Below are positions 1 through 12,038 of a stretch of DNA of 64,000 bases, in pieces. Numbering within the stretch: the first letter of the stretch is position 1; each line of letters starts with the position of its first letter. Origin of the DNA: Chlorokybus atmophyticus (lineage: Eukaryota; Streptophyta; Chlorokybophyceae; Chlorokybales; Chlorokybaceae); NCBI GenBank assembly GCA_009103225.1, contig RHPI01003041.1, forward strand, positions 285,243-349,242, in the 5' to 3' direction. The position numbers and the translations under genes were made by a program. The notes under the pieces are model-generated. The model was not told the DNA's origin, made no database searches, and saw only the letters and a program-made list of their open reading frames with translations.

Positions 1-1121
1 GGCGGGCTCAAGTGCTATTGCAAGACGAGGTGCTTTGCGCAGGTGGCGAGGCCACTGCGCGTTCTGCGTGTTTGCCCGCGTCCACATTTAGGTGCAAAGG
101 TTTTGACATTCTCTAGATCCTCCACCATATCCATGTCCGAGTATTCCCATACTTCAAGTAAAAATCATACCTCTGCAGCACGCTTTCCATTGGTCTAATG
201 CGCTGCCAAGGCAGCTCCTTGCCAGATGTGACATTCAATGCCTTAAAGCGCTAGCCCATAAATGCACCATCATCTCTCCTACCGTATGCACAGACACGTA
301 TGCGAGCAAATGATATTGTGCGCAGGCTCTTCCCTGACCGTTGTGGTGATCACAGGGTCTGGCAAGTAGCAGCTAACTTGCTGTGTTGCAAATGTCAAGG
401 CAACCAAAAGGCAAAATGTGCAAGCAGAGGACGTGCAATTTCGGCCTGATCACGCTTATCCACTCGTATCTCTCGCGCTTCAATGACATCTGCTGATGAT
501 GGTGTAAAGTCAACGCAACACTCGACGCAATGGACCGCTGTGGCTTTAAGCGCACTCTGAGCGCCATCGCAAATGAAGTACAAGCCAATAGCCTGAGACG
601 TGTCCGCTCCAACATAGCACATTGTGTGGCTATTCTTGTACCCGCAACAAGCCAGTCTTGTGTAAGCAGCCCTGCTTACACACCGAAGCATATGCAGCAG
701 ATATACTGAGCCAGTGGCAGCTCTATGGAGCTTGCAATGGTGCCAACCTTCAGGATGTTGCTGAAACAGGCGACAGCAAAATTGCGTTGAAACGCAGTGA
801 GCAGGCATAAGGCACAAACAACTGCGCGAATAAACTGTCATCGCCGCAGACACACACCATATTGCATTCTTTATACACTCTGGCCACATGATATACTCTG
901 CTTCAACCTGCATGTAGCTGGTGTATTAAGCCAGGAAAACAGCAAGCCGCAACCGTTTGCAACAACCATGCATGCACGCTGTCCGTTTGAGATACTGCAA
1001 GCGGCAGACAAGCATGTTGTGGAGCGTTCTTCAACATAGCATGCTAGCAAAGAAGACGAACGGCGCAGCACCAGCTCTTCAAGCAGAATAAGGAAGCATA
1101 CATTTTCACGCTATCTCAACG
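1..1121. other. No gene supported
   Basis: Open frames exist on both strands, the longest 172 codons on the minus strand at 395-913. None has a recognisable domain, convincing start context or splice-compatible neighbours, and frames of this length are expected by chance in a window of this size. The stretch lies downstream of the LYRM2-like gene and may contain its 3' UTR. Confidence 0.5.
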
Positions 1122-1456
1122 TCATGATGTCTGCATATCGATCATTTCATCCAACATCTTGCGCTGGCGCTTGCCCTCGCTAATGAGGTGCTTGATCGTG
1201 ACAGGGTCACTCACTTCAGCGTACTTCCTGTACTCCTCTCGTACAAGCGACACCACTTCACCTAAGCACAGCACACTGAAGCCAATCACAGCCATGACAA
1301 CAACCTCCATGAGTACAAGCCCAACCACTCACCTCGCGAGTCCAGCGGCGCCCTGCGAGCTATCCTTAGCGTGCTGCGGTACAGCCGCAGCACCTGTACG
1401 CGCACGAGAAACTCCTTTAAGCCCTTGACGCCCTGACCGACGACACCCGCACCCAT
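1122..1456 (-). CDS. LYRM2: LYRM2-like LYR-motif protein, two exons
   Basis: Exon 1 is 1456-1333 and exon 2 is 1261-1122. The intron 1332-1262 is 71 nt, starts GTGAGT, ends TTAG, and joins a split Gly codon. The product is 87 residues; animal LYRM2 is about 88. Visible signatures are LKEFL near residue 14, the tripeptide LYR about ten residues later followed by basic residues, then REEYRKY and a charged C-terminal helix ending in an EMIDMQTS-like tail. LYR proteins are small mitochondrial accessory or assembly factors that work with acyl carrier protein, and LYRM2 is tied to respiratory complex I. The ATG at 1456 was chosen because it gives the family length; an upstream in-frame extension cannot be excluded. 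The gene is divergent from the elongase gene. The family call is firm; the exact subfamily is less so. Confidence 0.8.
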
Positions 1457-1648
1457 CCACAGCGCAACAACGACGCCGCCAAGAAGCTCACCTCTAAGTT
1501 TACAGCTGAGCGGAATTGTGCTTAGCTTTGCATTCAAGTTGAGCTGCTATGACGCACGCTGCGAGCATGAGGTACAACCTGCACCCGGGCATCATTAATT
1601 ATATAGTCATGCTTGTGCCAAATTGTGTGCAAGCTCAGAATTGCCGCA
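1457..1648. promoter_or_regulatory. Divergent promoter between LYRM2-like and ELO genes
   Basis: The two start codons are 192 bp apart on opposite strands, so any promoters here must be shared or abutting. I see no convincing TATA box. A GCCGCAATGG context surrounds the ELO start. The arrangement suggests co-regulation, but the sequence does not prove it. Confidence 0.4.
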
Positions 1649-3215
1649 ATGGTAGCGGCGGCGGTGGAAGGATGGCTGTCGTGGTTGTTGCTCCTGCCGG
1701 GGAGCTCATTCAGGTGGGAGAGGGGGAGAACGCCCGGTTCTTCCATTCAGTTCCTGTTGCTGTCGTCGTTGGCGTACCCTGCGGCGGTGCTGGCGCTGCA
1801 GAGGCTGCTGAGGTCACGCACTAGGCCCCTCCAGCTTGGGCCTCTCCCCGCCATGCACAACCTCATCCTCATGGTCTGGTCCCTTGTGATGTTCGTTGGC
1901 GCCGCCTACGCCGCCTGGAGGGACTGGACGTTTACGGAGCTTGTCTGCGTTCCAAAGGTGGGCCAAGCTCCATGTGTTGCAAAGCAAGCACACAAGCATA
2001 GATTCTTGCTGCCTCATGATGGCTTAATGATGAAAATGTATTCCTTCTTTAGTCGCATTGCATAATTCACGTCTTTCTGAGGCTATAGCAGCCTGATCAT
2101 GTGACCAAACTTGGTGTGCCTTGCCGCATGCTGCTTGCTTACGACCACACAATGCAGTTGGTCGTAGCAGTTGCATTCTGTATACAATGACAAAAGGCCG
2201 TCTAGCCAGCAATGCAAATGCGCATGGCCCACCTCTTGGTAGCTGTTTGTCTCACCTTTCGCCATGACAATGTGGTGTACACACAGTGTGAGTGTATAGG
2301 GAAAGGTTGACTGCATGCACAGTGTACACTGAACCTTATCAGATACTGTGACTTGCAAGAATGAATCTCATATTGATCAACGCACGCAGGCACGCCTGAA
2401 GTGTAGTGACTTCACCGTAACACACAGCACGATGTTCGCTCATGTTCATGTTTATGTTCACTCATTGCTTTGAATGGCTGGCAGGGTGTGAAGCCTGAGG
2501 GCCCCCTTTTCTTCTGGGCTTACATTTACTACCTGTCCAAATTCTACGAGTGGCTCGACACGGCCGTGCTGCTGGCGAGGAAGCGGCCGCTGACGTTCCT
2601 GCACGTGTGGCACCACACTGTTGTCGTAGCGATGGCGTGGTTGTGGGTCGATGCCGCGCAGTCCCTCGCCATATTTGGCCTCCTCTTTAACACATTCGTG
2701 CACGTCATCATGTACGCCTACTACTTCCTCACCGCAATCGGAAGGTACCGCTTTCAAGGCATTCATGTCGGTGCCACACGTGCAAGTATTATGTCAAACA
2801 GTGTCATTGGGATGCGCAACAACATAGTGTACTACATGCACAATGCAAAAGCAGGCTCTAACTAGATGAAACAACGCGTGCGTGCGTGCGCTTTCACACG
2901 TTTTCACTACTGCACTTCACACACGTTGGTTGACACAATGGGGTGGGCTCGAAATAATGTCAATGATATATTGTTCCTCCCCCTCTCAGGCCGCCTCCAT
3001 GGAAGGTGTTGGTGACGAACACGCAAATTTTTCAGTTCTGCACGGGTTTTGCACTGAGTGCACCGCTGCTGTATTTGCACTTCCGGCCCGGATCGACCGG
3101 CTGCGAGGGCATGACGGCGTGGCTCTTCAACGTGCTGTTCAATGCCACGCTGCTCACGCTCTTCATCAATTTCCACCGGAAGACGTTCAAGTCCAAACCC
3201 AAGAAGAGTGCGTGA
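1649..3215 (+). CDS. ELO: ELO-family very-long-chain fatty acid elongase (3-ketoacyl-CoA synthase), three exons
   Basis: Exons are 1649-1957, 2485-2744 and 2990-3215, with intron phases 0 and 2. They splice cleanly to 264 residues, a usual ELO length. The enzyme condenses malonyl-CoA with acyl-CoA in the ER membrane. Diagnostic features are an N-terminal multi-spanning region with an MHNLILMVWS segment, the KFYEWLDT motif, the HVWHH histidine box in exon 2, a MYAYYF segment, and a PPWK then QIFQF block at the start of exon 3. The last four residues are KKSA, a dilysine-type ER-retrieval signal. The ATG at 1649 is in frame with an earlier ATG at 1613; the later one has the better context. Whether it prefers saturated or polyunsaturated substrates cannot be told from the sequence. 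Confidence 0.9.
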
Positions 3216-3562
3216 ACGCATGTGTGATCACGTGGGCATGCATGTGGGCGTGCGCGTGGGCGTGCGCGTGCGCGTGCAAGTTGTGCTGCTGGTGAGTTGT
3301 TGTTGCCGGTAAGTTAGGAACATAGGCGTTGGTGTAGCCCAGGACATTCTTTGACCAGGATATTCCTGTCCATAGGCACTGACTGAATAAGGCAATAACA
3401 AAGCTGCTATTTATCTATTGCGTTGCACACCAGACCATTGCAGTTCCAGTAAGGTCATTTCTACATGTCACCAATATGGTAACGCTATTTGATAACATCA
3501 ATATTTATGTAAATCTTTAAGTCTGTACTTGCCATCTTCACACAGTGTTGTCCAAATGCTCC
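3216..3562. other. Convergent intergenic region with TG/GC-rich run
   Basis: This is the shared 3' space of the ELO gene (plus) and the DPI-repeat gene (minus). It begins with a GTGGGCATGC-type alternating purine/pyrimidine run to about 3280 and becomes AT-richer after 3400. No reading frame of interest is seen. Confidence 0.5.
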
Positions 3563-5884
3563 CTAGTTGGCTCGAACCTCATACAGATAGTTTCGCAGTA
3601 TCCCGTTCTCAGCTTCACCCTGATTGCGATTACGCACAAACTCCTGCAAGCAATCCGGTTGTGGTCACAACACCCAACAAGAAACACGCCACCCCACACA
3701 ACCTCACATAACCCCACACTCACCTGTGACCGTGCAGCCGCCGCGACAGCATGGCATTCCCTCAGTCTTTGCGCGTACGCTTCCCTCTCCATCTCCCTGT
3801 TGTTGTCCCACAACTTGTACTCGACGGGTGCGATCCCGCCGGAATACCTGTACTCCATCACGCCGCGCTCGGAGCTGACGCCGCGGCCCGGGTTGGAACG
3901 CCGCCTCTCAGCCCTGTCCTCGCCACGGTGGCCACGAGCATCGCCCAGCTGAGACATCACCCTTGCACCTGAGACACAGGTGTTGTGGTCATGTTGTGTT
4001 TGTCTTGCGGAGAGAGTGCACGCGGGAAGGGGTGTGTTTGTGACAGTGTTTGTGGGTTACCCGTGTTGACGCCGTGGATGGGCTCGGCCGTGGCAGGTTT
4101 GATCCGGTACTGTGGCAACACGTAGTCCGGTGACTCCCACTCCGCCAGCTGGCACGTCATCAACAACAACCATCAGCATGTGCGTGTGTGCAAATGTGGG
4201 GGCGCACCCATGTATTTGTGTCACACACGAGGTGCTCACCGGTCCGTGTTCAACATGCGGTGGCCGCAGGTCAGAATACTGCCGTTTGTCCCACTTCTTC
4301 CCTCCCAGAGCGCCATCCCCTTCCGTCCCCTCCACCCCAGCGTATCCCTTCTGGCCGTACGGGTCCCTCTGGTCTATCCCCTTCACCTCGCGCTCGGGAA
4401 ACAGCTTCTTCCTCTCGGCACTCCTCCGCTCCTGCACGAGTAAGCAAGCTCAGTATCATTTAACACAGGTGATAGACACGCACGCACGCACGCGCACATG
4501 CACACGCATGCACACACTTATTGATACATACACCTACGCGTACACACACGCGCGCGCACGCCCACGCGCACGCACACCCAGACAACTCACTTCATGTGAT
4601 GGCGGCGTCACCGGCATCCTTCTTCTTGGCGACAGCGTCCCCTGCCACTGCAGTATCCCCGCCGCGTCCTTGGGTGGGGCCGACTGCGGCCTCACGAGCC
4701 TCCTCGCAGACGGCTCGTGCGTTGGGGCGGGAACCTTCCTCAGCATCGGCCGATACTGAGAGAATGTGAAAGTGACTCACTCACTGTCTCACTTGTCACA
4801 ACATCAACATAGTGTATGCTCATTCATACCACGGGTTCTTCGCCGTGCACGATAGGATCCCTCCTTGCCCTCTCCTCCCTCTTTTTGCCGCCGGGTGAGA
4901 CAATTGTGGCTTGATCACCCTCCAATATTGGATCCCTGCATGTTGGGGAAGAGAACACACGTGTGAGGAGTTGATGCTAGCTGTGTTGAGTATACTGGTT
5001 TGCGAGATCTACGTGAGAGCGTGTTGTGATGTGGTGTGCAGTGTTTCCACCTGTTTGAGGGAAGAATGATCTTCTTTGTGCCGGGTACAAAGGGAGGCTG
5101 GCCGAGCACAATGGGATCTCCAATCACCTGGCAGGGACAAACAACTTGACGTTGGTAAAATCACACACTTTACGCCCGTGCGTGCACATGCAGATGTACA
5201 CTCTTTTGCATACACACCCGCATGCACAAAGCATGCATGCGCGCGCTTGCACACGCACGCACTGACGCACGCCCCCCCCTCCCCCCCCGCCCCCCCTACC
5301 CACACACACACTCTACCTCAGCATAGTGTTTCTTCTCTCCGGGCGACATCGGCTGCTCCCGTCCCTTGATAATGGGATCCCCGTGCCAGAGTTCGAACCG
5401 TCGCCGCACGCTGACGGGCCCGCCCTCGTATAGCGTTTTCCTGGATGCTGGCGCTGATGCTGGCCTCGCGTACACTACACGCACATGACACAACAACAAA
5501 ACAGAACACAACAACTCAGTAAAGAGACTGGTATAAACAAAGACTGTTAACTCTGTGTTGCAACACTGCCACGACTGGCGTGCCTGGGTTGGCGCGTCGC
5601 ACGGCGGTGATGTCTTCTGTCTGTGTTGTTGTTGTTGCTGTTGTTGTTGTTGTGGGTTGTGGTGGTTGTGGTGTCATTTGTGTTGTTGTTGTTGGAACTT
5701 TGTGCATCCTATCAACGCAAGTTTGTGAGTGAAACTGCCTTTGTGGCTTTCTTGTCACTCATGCACGCACTTACTGTGGTGGTTTGGTAGAGGGTGTGAG
5801 AAGTCTTGTTGTTGTGGCTTCTCTGTTGTTCCTGTGTGTTGTATTGTTGCTCTTCTCAGCGTCTATCACGCTCTTCCAGTCCAT
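3563..5884 (-). CDS. Unrecognised 448-residue protein with DPI-x-x-G repeats and RP-x-SAP motifs, ten exons
   Basis: Exons on the minus strand are 5884-5775, 5708-5584, 5474-5317, 5127-5051, 4935-4830, 4755-4591, 4431-4240, 4148-4061, 3968-3724 and 3643-3563. All phases close and the sum is 1,347 nt including TAG, strong evidence of a real gene. The second intron starts GC (CAG|GCACGC); the rest start GT. The protein has a Thr/Gln-rich N-terminal part, then RPASAP, four spaced motifs of the form DPI-[ILV]-x-G (GDPIIKG, GDPIVLG, RDPILEG, RDPIVHG) interleaved with PG-x-KK, then RPQSAPP, a basic/acidic central segment, and a helical C-terminus ending EVRAN. There is no signal peptide or membrane segment. 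Short basic proline repeats like this are common in axonemal or cytoskeletal proteins, but I do not recognise the family. The ATG at 5884 is the first that splices in phase. Confidence 0.75.
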
Positions 5885-6743
5885 TCTGAGAAAAGGAACA
5901 TGAAAAAGTTGACATCAAGTTGACATCAGTGCCAGTTGTCTAGCGTTACTGGTATTGCAACGCAGCGACATGCGCACATGTAGACACCTTTTTAAAGAAT
6001 GACACCTTTGGCACACAACCCACTATGCGCTCCTCAGCAATGACACAACAACACACATCCGTACAAGTGATGTACACATGTGCACAGGCGTGGTCACCAT
6101 GTCCCCACCTTACGCTAGCATCCACTTCTCCCGCAAAATTTCAGTATACAAATCTCACAAGTCAACACTCACCTTGGCGAAGCCTCACCCACACCCACAC
6201 CCACGCCCACGCCCACACCCACACGCCGCCTCAGCCTTGTGCCTTGAGTTTTTCTCTGTGTCTCTTTGCTCCTTTTTGCAAGTCACGTGAGTGTTGCGTT
6301 GACTGTGGCGACATGTCGTAACATACGCCGTCCGTGTGTTTCATGTGCATCCGACGGCAACGATGCGTTCGTCTAGTGATTGGATATCGAAGGATAAAAG
6401 CCACAGGCATCAGCAAAAAGTTCCGTCATGCCCGTTAACCGTGGTCAAGAGTTAGTGTTGGAGTTTAGCAAAGAGCGTGTATGTCGGATGTCGGCAATGC
6501 TAGTGCAAAAGCTGCCTATTTTTGCAGCTAGTGACCTGACATCTTTGCCATGGTGATCAAAAACAGTGGTTGAAACGTGACAGCAGTTATCTTCAGGCAT
6601 TTTCAAGTGCAAAACCCTAACCAAGCGAAGTGCCAGCTGGCAGGGTTGCGGCGGCAGTGGTGGCAGCGGCGGAGGCGGAGGCGGCGGAGGCGGTATTGGT
6701 GGTGGACCTGGGGTTGGACGGCTAGGCACTGTTGTCGTGCAGG
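5885..6743. other. Intergenic region with GGC-rich tract upstream of ispG
   Basis: Divergent space between the DPI-repeat gene and ispG. It contains CCCACACCCACGCCCAC-type repeats around 6190-6230 and a purine-rich GGC/GGA tract at about 6650-6715 just upstream of the ispG start, with several runs of two or more G that could form a G-quadruplex. A long proline-rich frame on the minus strand here is the antisense of that tract, so I did not call it. Confidence 0.45.
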
Positions 6744-9700
6744 ATGCCCGCTGCCATGTCGGCGCCGGCGGTTGCCGCTGCGGTGGCGCCGCCGAGAGGC
6801 GCGCAGGCGTTGCGGCAGAGGCAGCGGCAGAGGCGGCGGCCTGCTCTTGCTTCTTCACAGGTGTATTGCTGGACGTATGCTTTATAGAGTGCAACATGTT
6901 GGCATGCTCAACATCAATAGCATCATCAGCATCATCAGCATCATCATCACCATTGTTCCTGCTTGTCTGCAGGGTGTTGTGTGCGCTCAGGCGCCAGTTG
7001 CTGAAGAAAAGGCCACACCATCGTCGGCAGCAGTGGTGAGCTTGTGCATGCTCTCTTAAGCAACCAACCTCTCTTCATGTTACTGCTCAGAGGTAATCAT
7101 CCTCACAGTGTCTGTCTGCATGCATTATTCACACACACTGCATTGGCTGGTTAAGCAAGAGAGCATTGCACAAGCATGCAAAGTGGTGGCATCAAACCCG
7201 TGCATACTAAACAGTTTTCGCACCTTGTCATGATAGTATCTTACTCCTCATCTGTATTGCTATTGTGTCTGTGAATAAGTATGCTAATGTAAGATGAGTA
7301 TATTTCACCCACGTCAACGTTAACATTGCAATCCCAACTAACCTACAGTTCAGCTTGCTACTTGCCCATTGGTGTGTGACATAATGCCCGACATGTGTTG
7401 CAGTGTTTATGTGCCATTGCGGTGTTGTCGTGTTAGTTGATTAAGGCATGAGCACAGTTATGTATGACAATAGTGTGTACTCTACTACAACCTTGTCGTG
7501 ACCAACAGTTCAAAATACGCATGTTTACCACAGCAGGTTCCAGGCCTGGTTGCAGTGAGATACTGTGATGACGTGGGCACGACGCGGCGCCGCAATACAA
7601 GGACGGTCTGGATCGGCGACGTGGGCGTCGGAAGCGAGCATCCTATCAGGCTGCAGACTATGACCACGACGGACACGAAAGACGTTGCCGCTACTGTTGA
7701 TCAGGTATGTGAGTATGTACTATTTCGTTTGTGCACGTACGTGTACGTGCGTTGGGTGCATGCGCATGTGTGCACGTGCGCTTGTGTGCATGTATATATG
7801 TGCGTGTATGTGCAAGTACATATGAGCGTGTGCTTGTGCGTTTTTGCATGTGTGCACGCAATTGCACCTTCGCATAAGTGTGCTCGTGGGCAAAGCGAGT
7901 TACACTTTGCCTCATGACAGTGCGTGCCTGACTTTGTTGTTGTCTGCAGGTCATGCGAATTGCTGATGCTGGTGCGGAGATCTGCCGCATCACAGTGCAG
8001 GGAAAAAAAGAGGCGCTCGCTTGCTTCGACATCAAGAACACATTAGTCAACAAAGGGTCCGTTCACTACAAGCAGTCATACTTTTCCCCAACTTGCACCT
8101 ATCCAACCACAGTCACTTGACATGATAAGCCAACATTTCATCCGCAGGTACAATATCCCCCTGGTGGCAGACATACACTTTGCACCATCAGTAGCGCTGA
8201 TGGTGGCCGAGTGCTTTGACAAGATTCGCGTCAATCCCGGCAACTATGCGGACCCGAGAGCCAAGTTTGACATCAAGACCTTCACGGAGGAGTCGTACCA
8301 GCGTGAGCTGGACCACATTCGTGACGTGAGTATACAAGTGTTTGTTGTGACGTGTTGGTGGTGGTATTACATTTGCATGTAACAATGCATCACAGAAAAC
8401 GTCAGCACACAGTGAGGATGTGATTGAGAGATTACGTGTGTGTTTGAGTACACCACACAAATGTTCGTGTGGTTGTAATCATACATGCAGGTAACCAACA
8501 GGATAGGATGTAATGATTGAGAGTGAGTATGTGTGCAAATGTGTTCGTGTGTGCAGGTTTTTGGTCAGTTGGTGGAGAAGTGCAAAAAGTATAACCGCGC
8601 GATCAGGATAGGGACCAACCACGGCAGTCTGAGCGACCGCATCATGTCGTACTACGGCGACTCTCCTCGCGGGATGGTGGAGTCCGCGCTCGAGTTTGCC
8701 CGCGTTGCGCGCGAACTCGACTTCCACAACTTCCTGTTCTCGATGAAGGCCTCCAACCCCGTCGTCATGGTGCAGGTGCGTATGGTGGCTTTGTTAAGTA
8801 TGTGTGTTGTACGTGATTCTTTGTGTGCTGATGGTAGTTTGTGTGAAGGCGTACCGTGCGTTATCAGCTGAGATGTACAAGTTGGGCTGGGACTATCCAC
8901 TACACTTGGGCGTGACAGAGGCCGGTGAGGGTGAGGACGGCCGCATGAAGTCCGCTATTGGTATCGGCGCGTTGCTGCAGGTAACCATAGCGCACTGCAT
9001 TAGATCTAAAGTTTTCCTCATCATGGTTGTGGATGCATGTGCATGTGCGTGTGCGTGCGCACGCTGCAACGCAGAGGCTGGGTGTGTGCCTGCGTGCGCG
9101 TGCGCCTGGGTGTACGTGTGCACATACACGCATGTGAATGTGTGTGCGGCGTGCATGTGCTTTTGCCTTGACATGCATGCTTATTATACTCTCGTAGGAT
9201 GGTTTGGGTGATACCATTCGCGTGAGTCTGACCGAAGCCCCCGAGGCCGAGATCGACCCTTGCCGTCGTCTGGCGGGTCTCGGCACGCGTCTCGCGCAGG
9301 AGGGCGCCGGTGGCAACACGCCCCGCTTCGCGGAGACCTTCCGAACGCCCCTCGAGTTCAACCGACGCAGTGGGGATCTGCCCGTGCAGAGGGAAAGCGA
9401 CGGCAAGTTTGACTACCGCGGCGTGCTGCACAGAGACGGTGGGTGTGGGGTGGATGCAATGGTTGACATGTTGTGGGTGTACGTGGCCATGCCAGTGTTT
9501 GTGTGTGCGTCTGCGCACATGCATGGAAATTGTTCGTGGTTCTTGTATGCGTTGACATGCGTGTGGGTGTCTGTCTCTGTGTATTCAGACAAGCAACACG
9601 CGCAACTGCATGCATGTTTATTCAATACATGGAGCAGTTGACACGCACGCAGATGCGCCTGTTCATGTGTGCGTACATGCATGTGTACGCTCACACACAA

Positions 9701-11730
9701 GAGAACACATTTGGTTACGCGTGCGTGTTCACACAAACTTGTATACACATAGTTCACTTACTGCGATGTTTCGCTGTAGGTTCGGTTATCATGCCCGTCA
9801 GCCTCGCGCAGCTTGCAGCCCCCGAGCGATTCTACCGCGACCTCGGTTGCAAGACCGCCGTCGGCATGCCGTTCAAGGACATCGGCACAGTCGACAGCAT
9901 ATTGATGCGGGAGCTTCCCGCCATTGACGACGCTGAAGCAGTAAGCACGTACACTTGTGATTGTTGTGTGTTTGTGCGTCCGCATGTCCGCGCGCGCGTG
10001 TATGAGTGATAGTCTGCATGTGTGTAGTGGTTGAGACCCGCAAACTGATAATGTTGGCTTGTGCAGAGGAAAACCATCTCAAGGTTGCAGACGATGCCGT
10101 CCGGCATGGGCGTGCTGGCGCCTTTAAACGAGTTGTTGGCGAAGCCTTTCCCCGGCGCCATTGCTGTTGTTACGCTGGAGCAAGCGCGCAGCAAGTCGCA
10201 CCAGCAGCTCCCAGCTGGCACGCGCATCGCGGTCACACTGCAGGTGCGGACTCTTCATATTTACACATTCACGTTCAGTATGTCAACACTTTTCTTCTCA
10301 CATGCTTGGTATGGCAAGATTACTGTGACTCGCACGTGTATGTTTCATTGCTGGGTTGTATACACACGCGCATGTGCGTCTGCATTTGCTGTGGCAGTTA
10401 CGCGCATGTACATGCGTGGGTGCCTGTGTGCGTGTGCGTGCATACAGGCACCCACGCATGCACACAATCATGCAATTGTTTCTGGTCGAGGTTGTATGGT
10501 TGGTGTGCATGTTTGTCTTAACGCTTGTTGTTCTACAGGGAGATGAGGATGAGGAATTGTTCTCTGAGCTTGATGCTGTGGATCCCATTCTGATCCTGGT
10601 GGAGACCGGTCCGGGCATCAGCCGCGTGCATGCCAGCCGGCGGATATTCCAGATCCTTGGCACCCGTGGCGTCACCGCCCCCGTGCTCCACCACATGAAC
10701 TTTGCTGCTGGCACCATTGGCGATGAGCTTGTCATCACAGCGGTATGCCACAACAACAACTTGTGCGTGCGTGTGAAGGCGCGTGCGTGTGCATGCTAGT
10801 CTGCGCGTGTGCATACGTGCACGCGTATGCCTGTGCGGTTATGCGCGAATGTGAGTGGGCATGAATGTGTGTGCATAGGTGTGCAGTCTTGTTATGCTCA
10901 CATCCAAGCATGCATACAAAGCATCATTGTTTGTTGTAGGGTTCTGAGGCGGGAGCGTTGCTGGTCGACGGTCTCGGGGACGGTGTCCTGCTGGAGGCTG
11001 AGGGCTCTTCATTGGAGTACCTCAGGAATACTGCCTTTGGCATGTTGCAAGGATGCAGGATGAGGAACACGAAGACGGAGTTTGTGTCATGCCCCTCTTG
11101 CGGACGCACGCTCTTCGACCTGCAGGTAACAACTTTTATACATTTAGCACAACACCTCACCCGCTCGATGAGTGGTTTTATTCTTGACTTAGAGTGCATG
11201 CGGTTAGCAATACGAGTGGTCAGTGGGTTTGTCAGCTCAAGCTGACTGAGCTGCTTCTGCTGTTGTTGTTGGGTTCATAACTCCACTCATGTCCTCAGCT
11301 CCATTATTGTCATGTCGTGCTTACCTCAGCTCCATTGTTGTCATGTTATGCTTACCCGATGTCAATGACAACAGGAAGTGACTGCCTCCATTCGAGATAA
11401 GACCGGTCATCTTCCCGGCGTGGCCATTGCCATCATGGGCTGCATTGTCAATGGCCCCGGTGAGATGGCGGATGCTGACTTTGGTTATGTTGGCGGCAAC
11501 CCCGGCAAGATCGACCTTTACGTCGGCAAATCGGTGAGTTGAAATAAGTGGTTGTGGAGGTTGAGTGCTTGTTAATGTCCATAGTGTGTAAAGTTTTCAC
11601 GAGTTGCGATCTGTTGCAGGTGGTCAAGCGTGGTATTGACATGGACAAGGCTACTGATGCGTTGATTGATCTCATCAAGGAACACGGCCGATGGGTTGAG
11701 CCCGAAATTGAGGAGCCTATTGCGGCATAG
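6744..11730 (+). CDS. ispG: IspG/GcpE, plastid 4-hydroxy-3-methylbut-2-enyl diphosphate synthase (HDS), 14 exons
   Basis: Exons are 6744-6860, 6973-7035, 7537-7704 (or from 7534), 7950-8056, 8148-8325, 8557-8775, 8849-8980, 9198-9438, 9780-9940, 10067-10243, 10539-10742, 10940-11125, 11375-11533 and 11620-11730. All have GT-AG boundaries and matching phases, giving about 740 residues, the length of the plant enzyme with its extra inserted domain. IspG converts methylerythritol cyclodiphosphate to HMBPP in the MEP isoprenoid pathway. The TIM-barrel part shows [45 protein letters not shown] and [11 protein letters not shown]. The 4Fe-4S cysteines are in CPSCGR (exon 12) and [11 protein letters not shown] (exon 13). 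The Ala/Arg/Ser-rich leader in exons 1-2 looks like a transit peptide without an ER signal. Introns are TG-rich. An extra exon between 7036 and 7533 is possible but not needed. Confidence 0.95.
10411..10460. repeat. Perfect 17-bp inverted repeat in ispG intron 10
   Basis: Left arm 10411-10427 (CATGCGTGGGTGCCTGT) pairs perfectly with right arm 10444-10460 across a 16-nt TG-rich loop. It lies wholly inside the intron and could fold in the pre-mRNA. Confidence 0.85.
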
Positions 11731-12000
11731 AGATATTAGTAGTTGCTTGCTGACATCACGTATATTGTAATTTTGCTCATTATAGAACAATGCCTTTGAT
11801 GCAATTGTTTGATGTTGCATGGTGTGTACAAAAGACGCATGCTGCATCACGTGCATGCAAAGCAAACTCCAACTCAGTACACTGCATGCATGGATTTACA
11901 TATAACACCACCGGGCTACATGTTAGCCTATCTACTCACTAAGCACGACACTAACTACCACTACCCCATTAGACATCATGCAGTGCATGCATGGCAATGT

Positions 12001-12038
12001 ACAGTCTTTACCTGCACATGCGTGCAGGTAAAGACTGT
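12001..12038. repeat. Perfect 16-bp hairpin
   Basis: ACAGTCTTTACCTGCA at 12001-12016 and its exact reverse complement at 12023-12038 are separated by six nucleotides. There is no T-run after it, so it is not a simple terminator-like element. Confidence 0.9.

Noticed and set aside
395-913. 172-codon minus-strand frame near the left edge
   Set aside because: Length is within chance expectation for the window, and no motif or splice context supports it.
6445-6897. Proline-rich minus-strand frame before ispG
   Set aside because: It is the complement of a GGC/GGA tract in the ispG upstream region and first exon.
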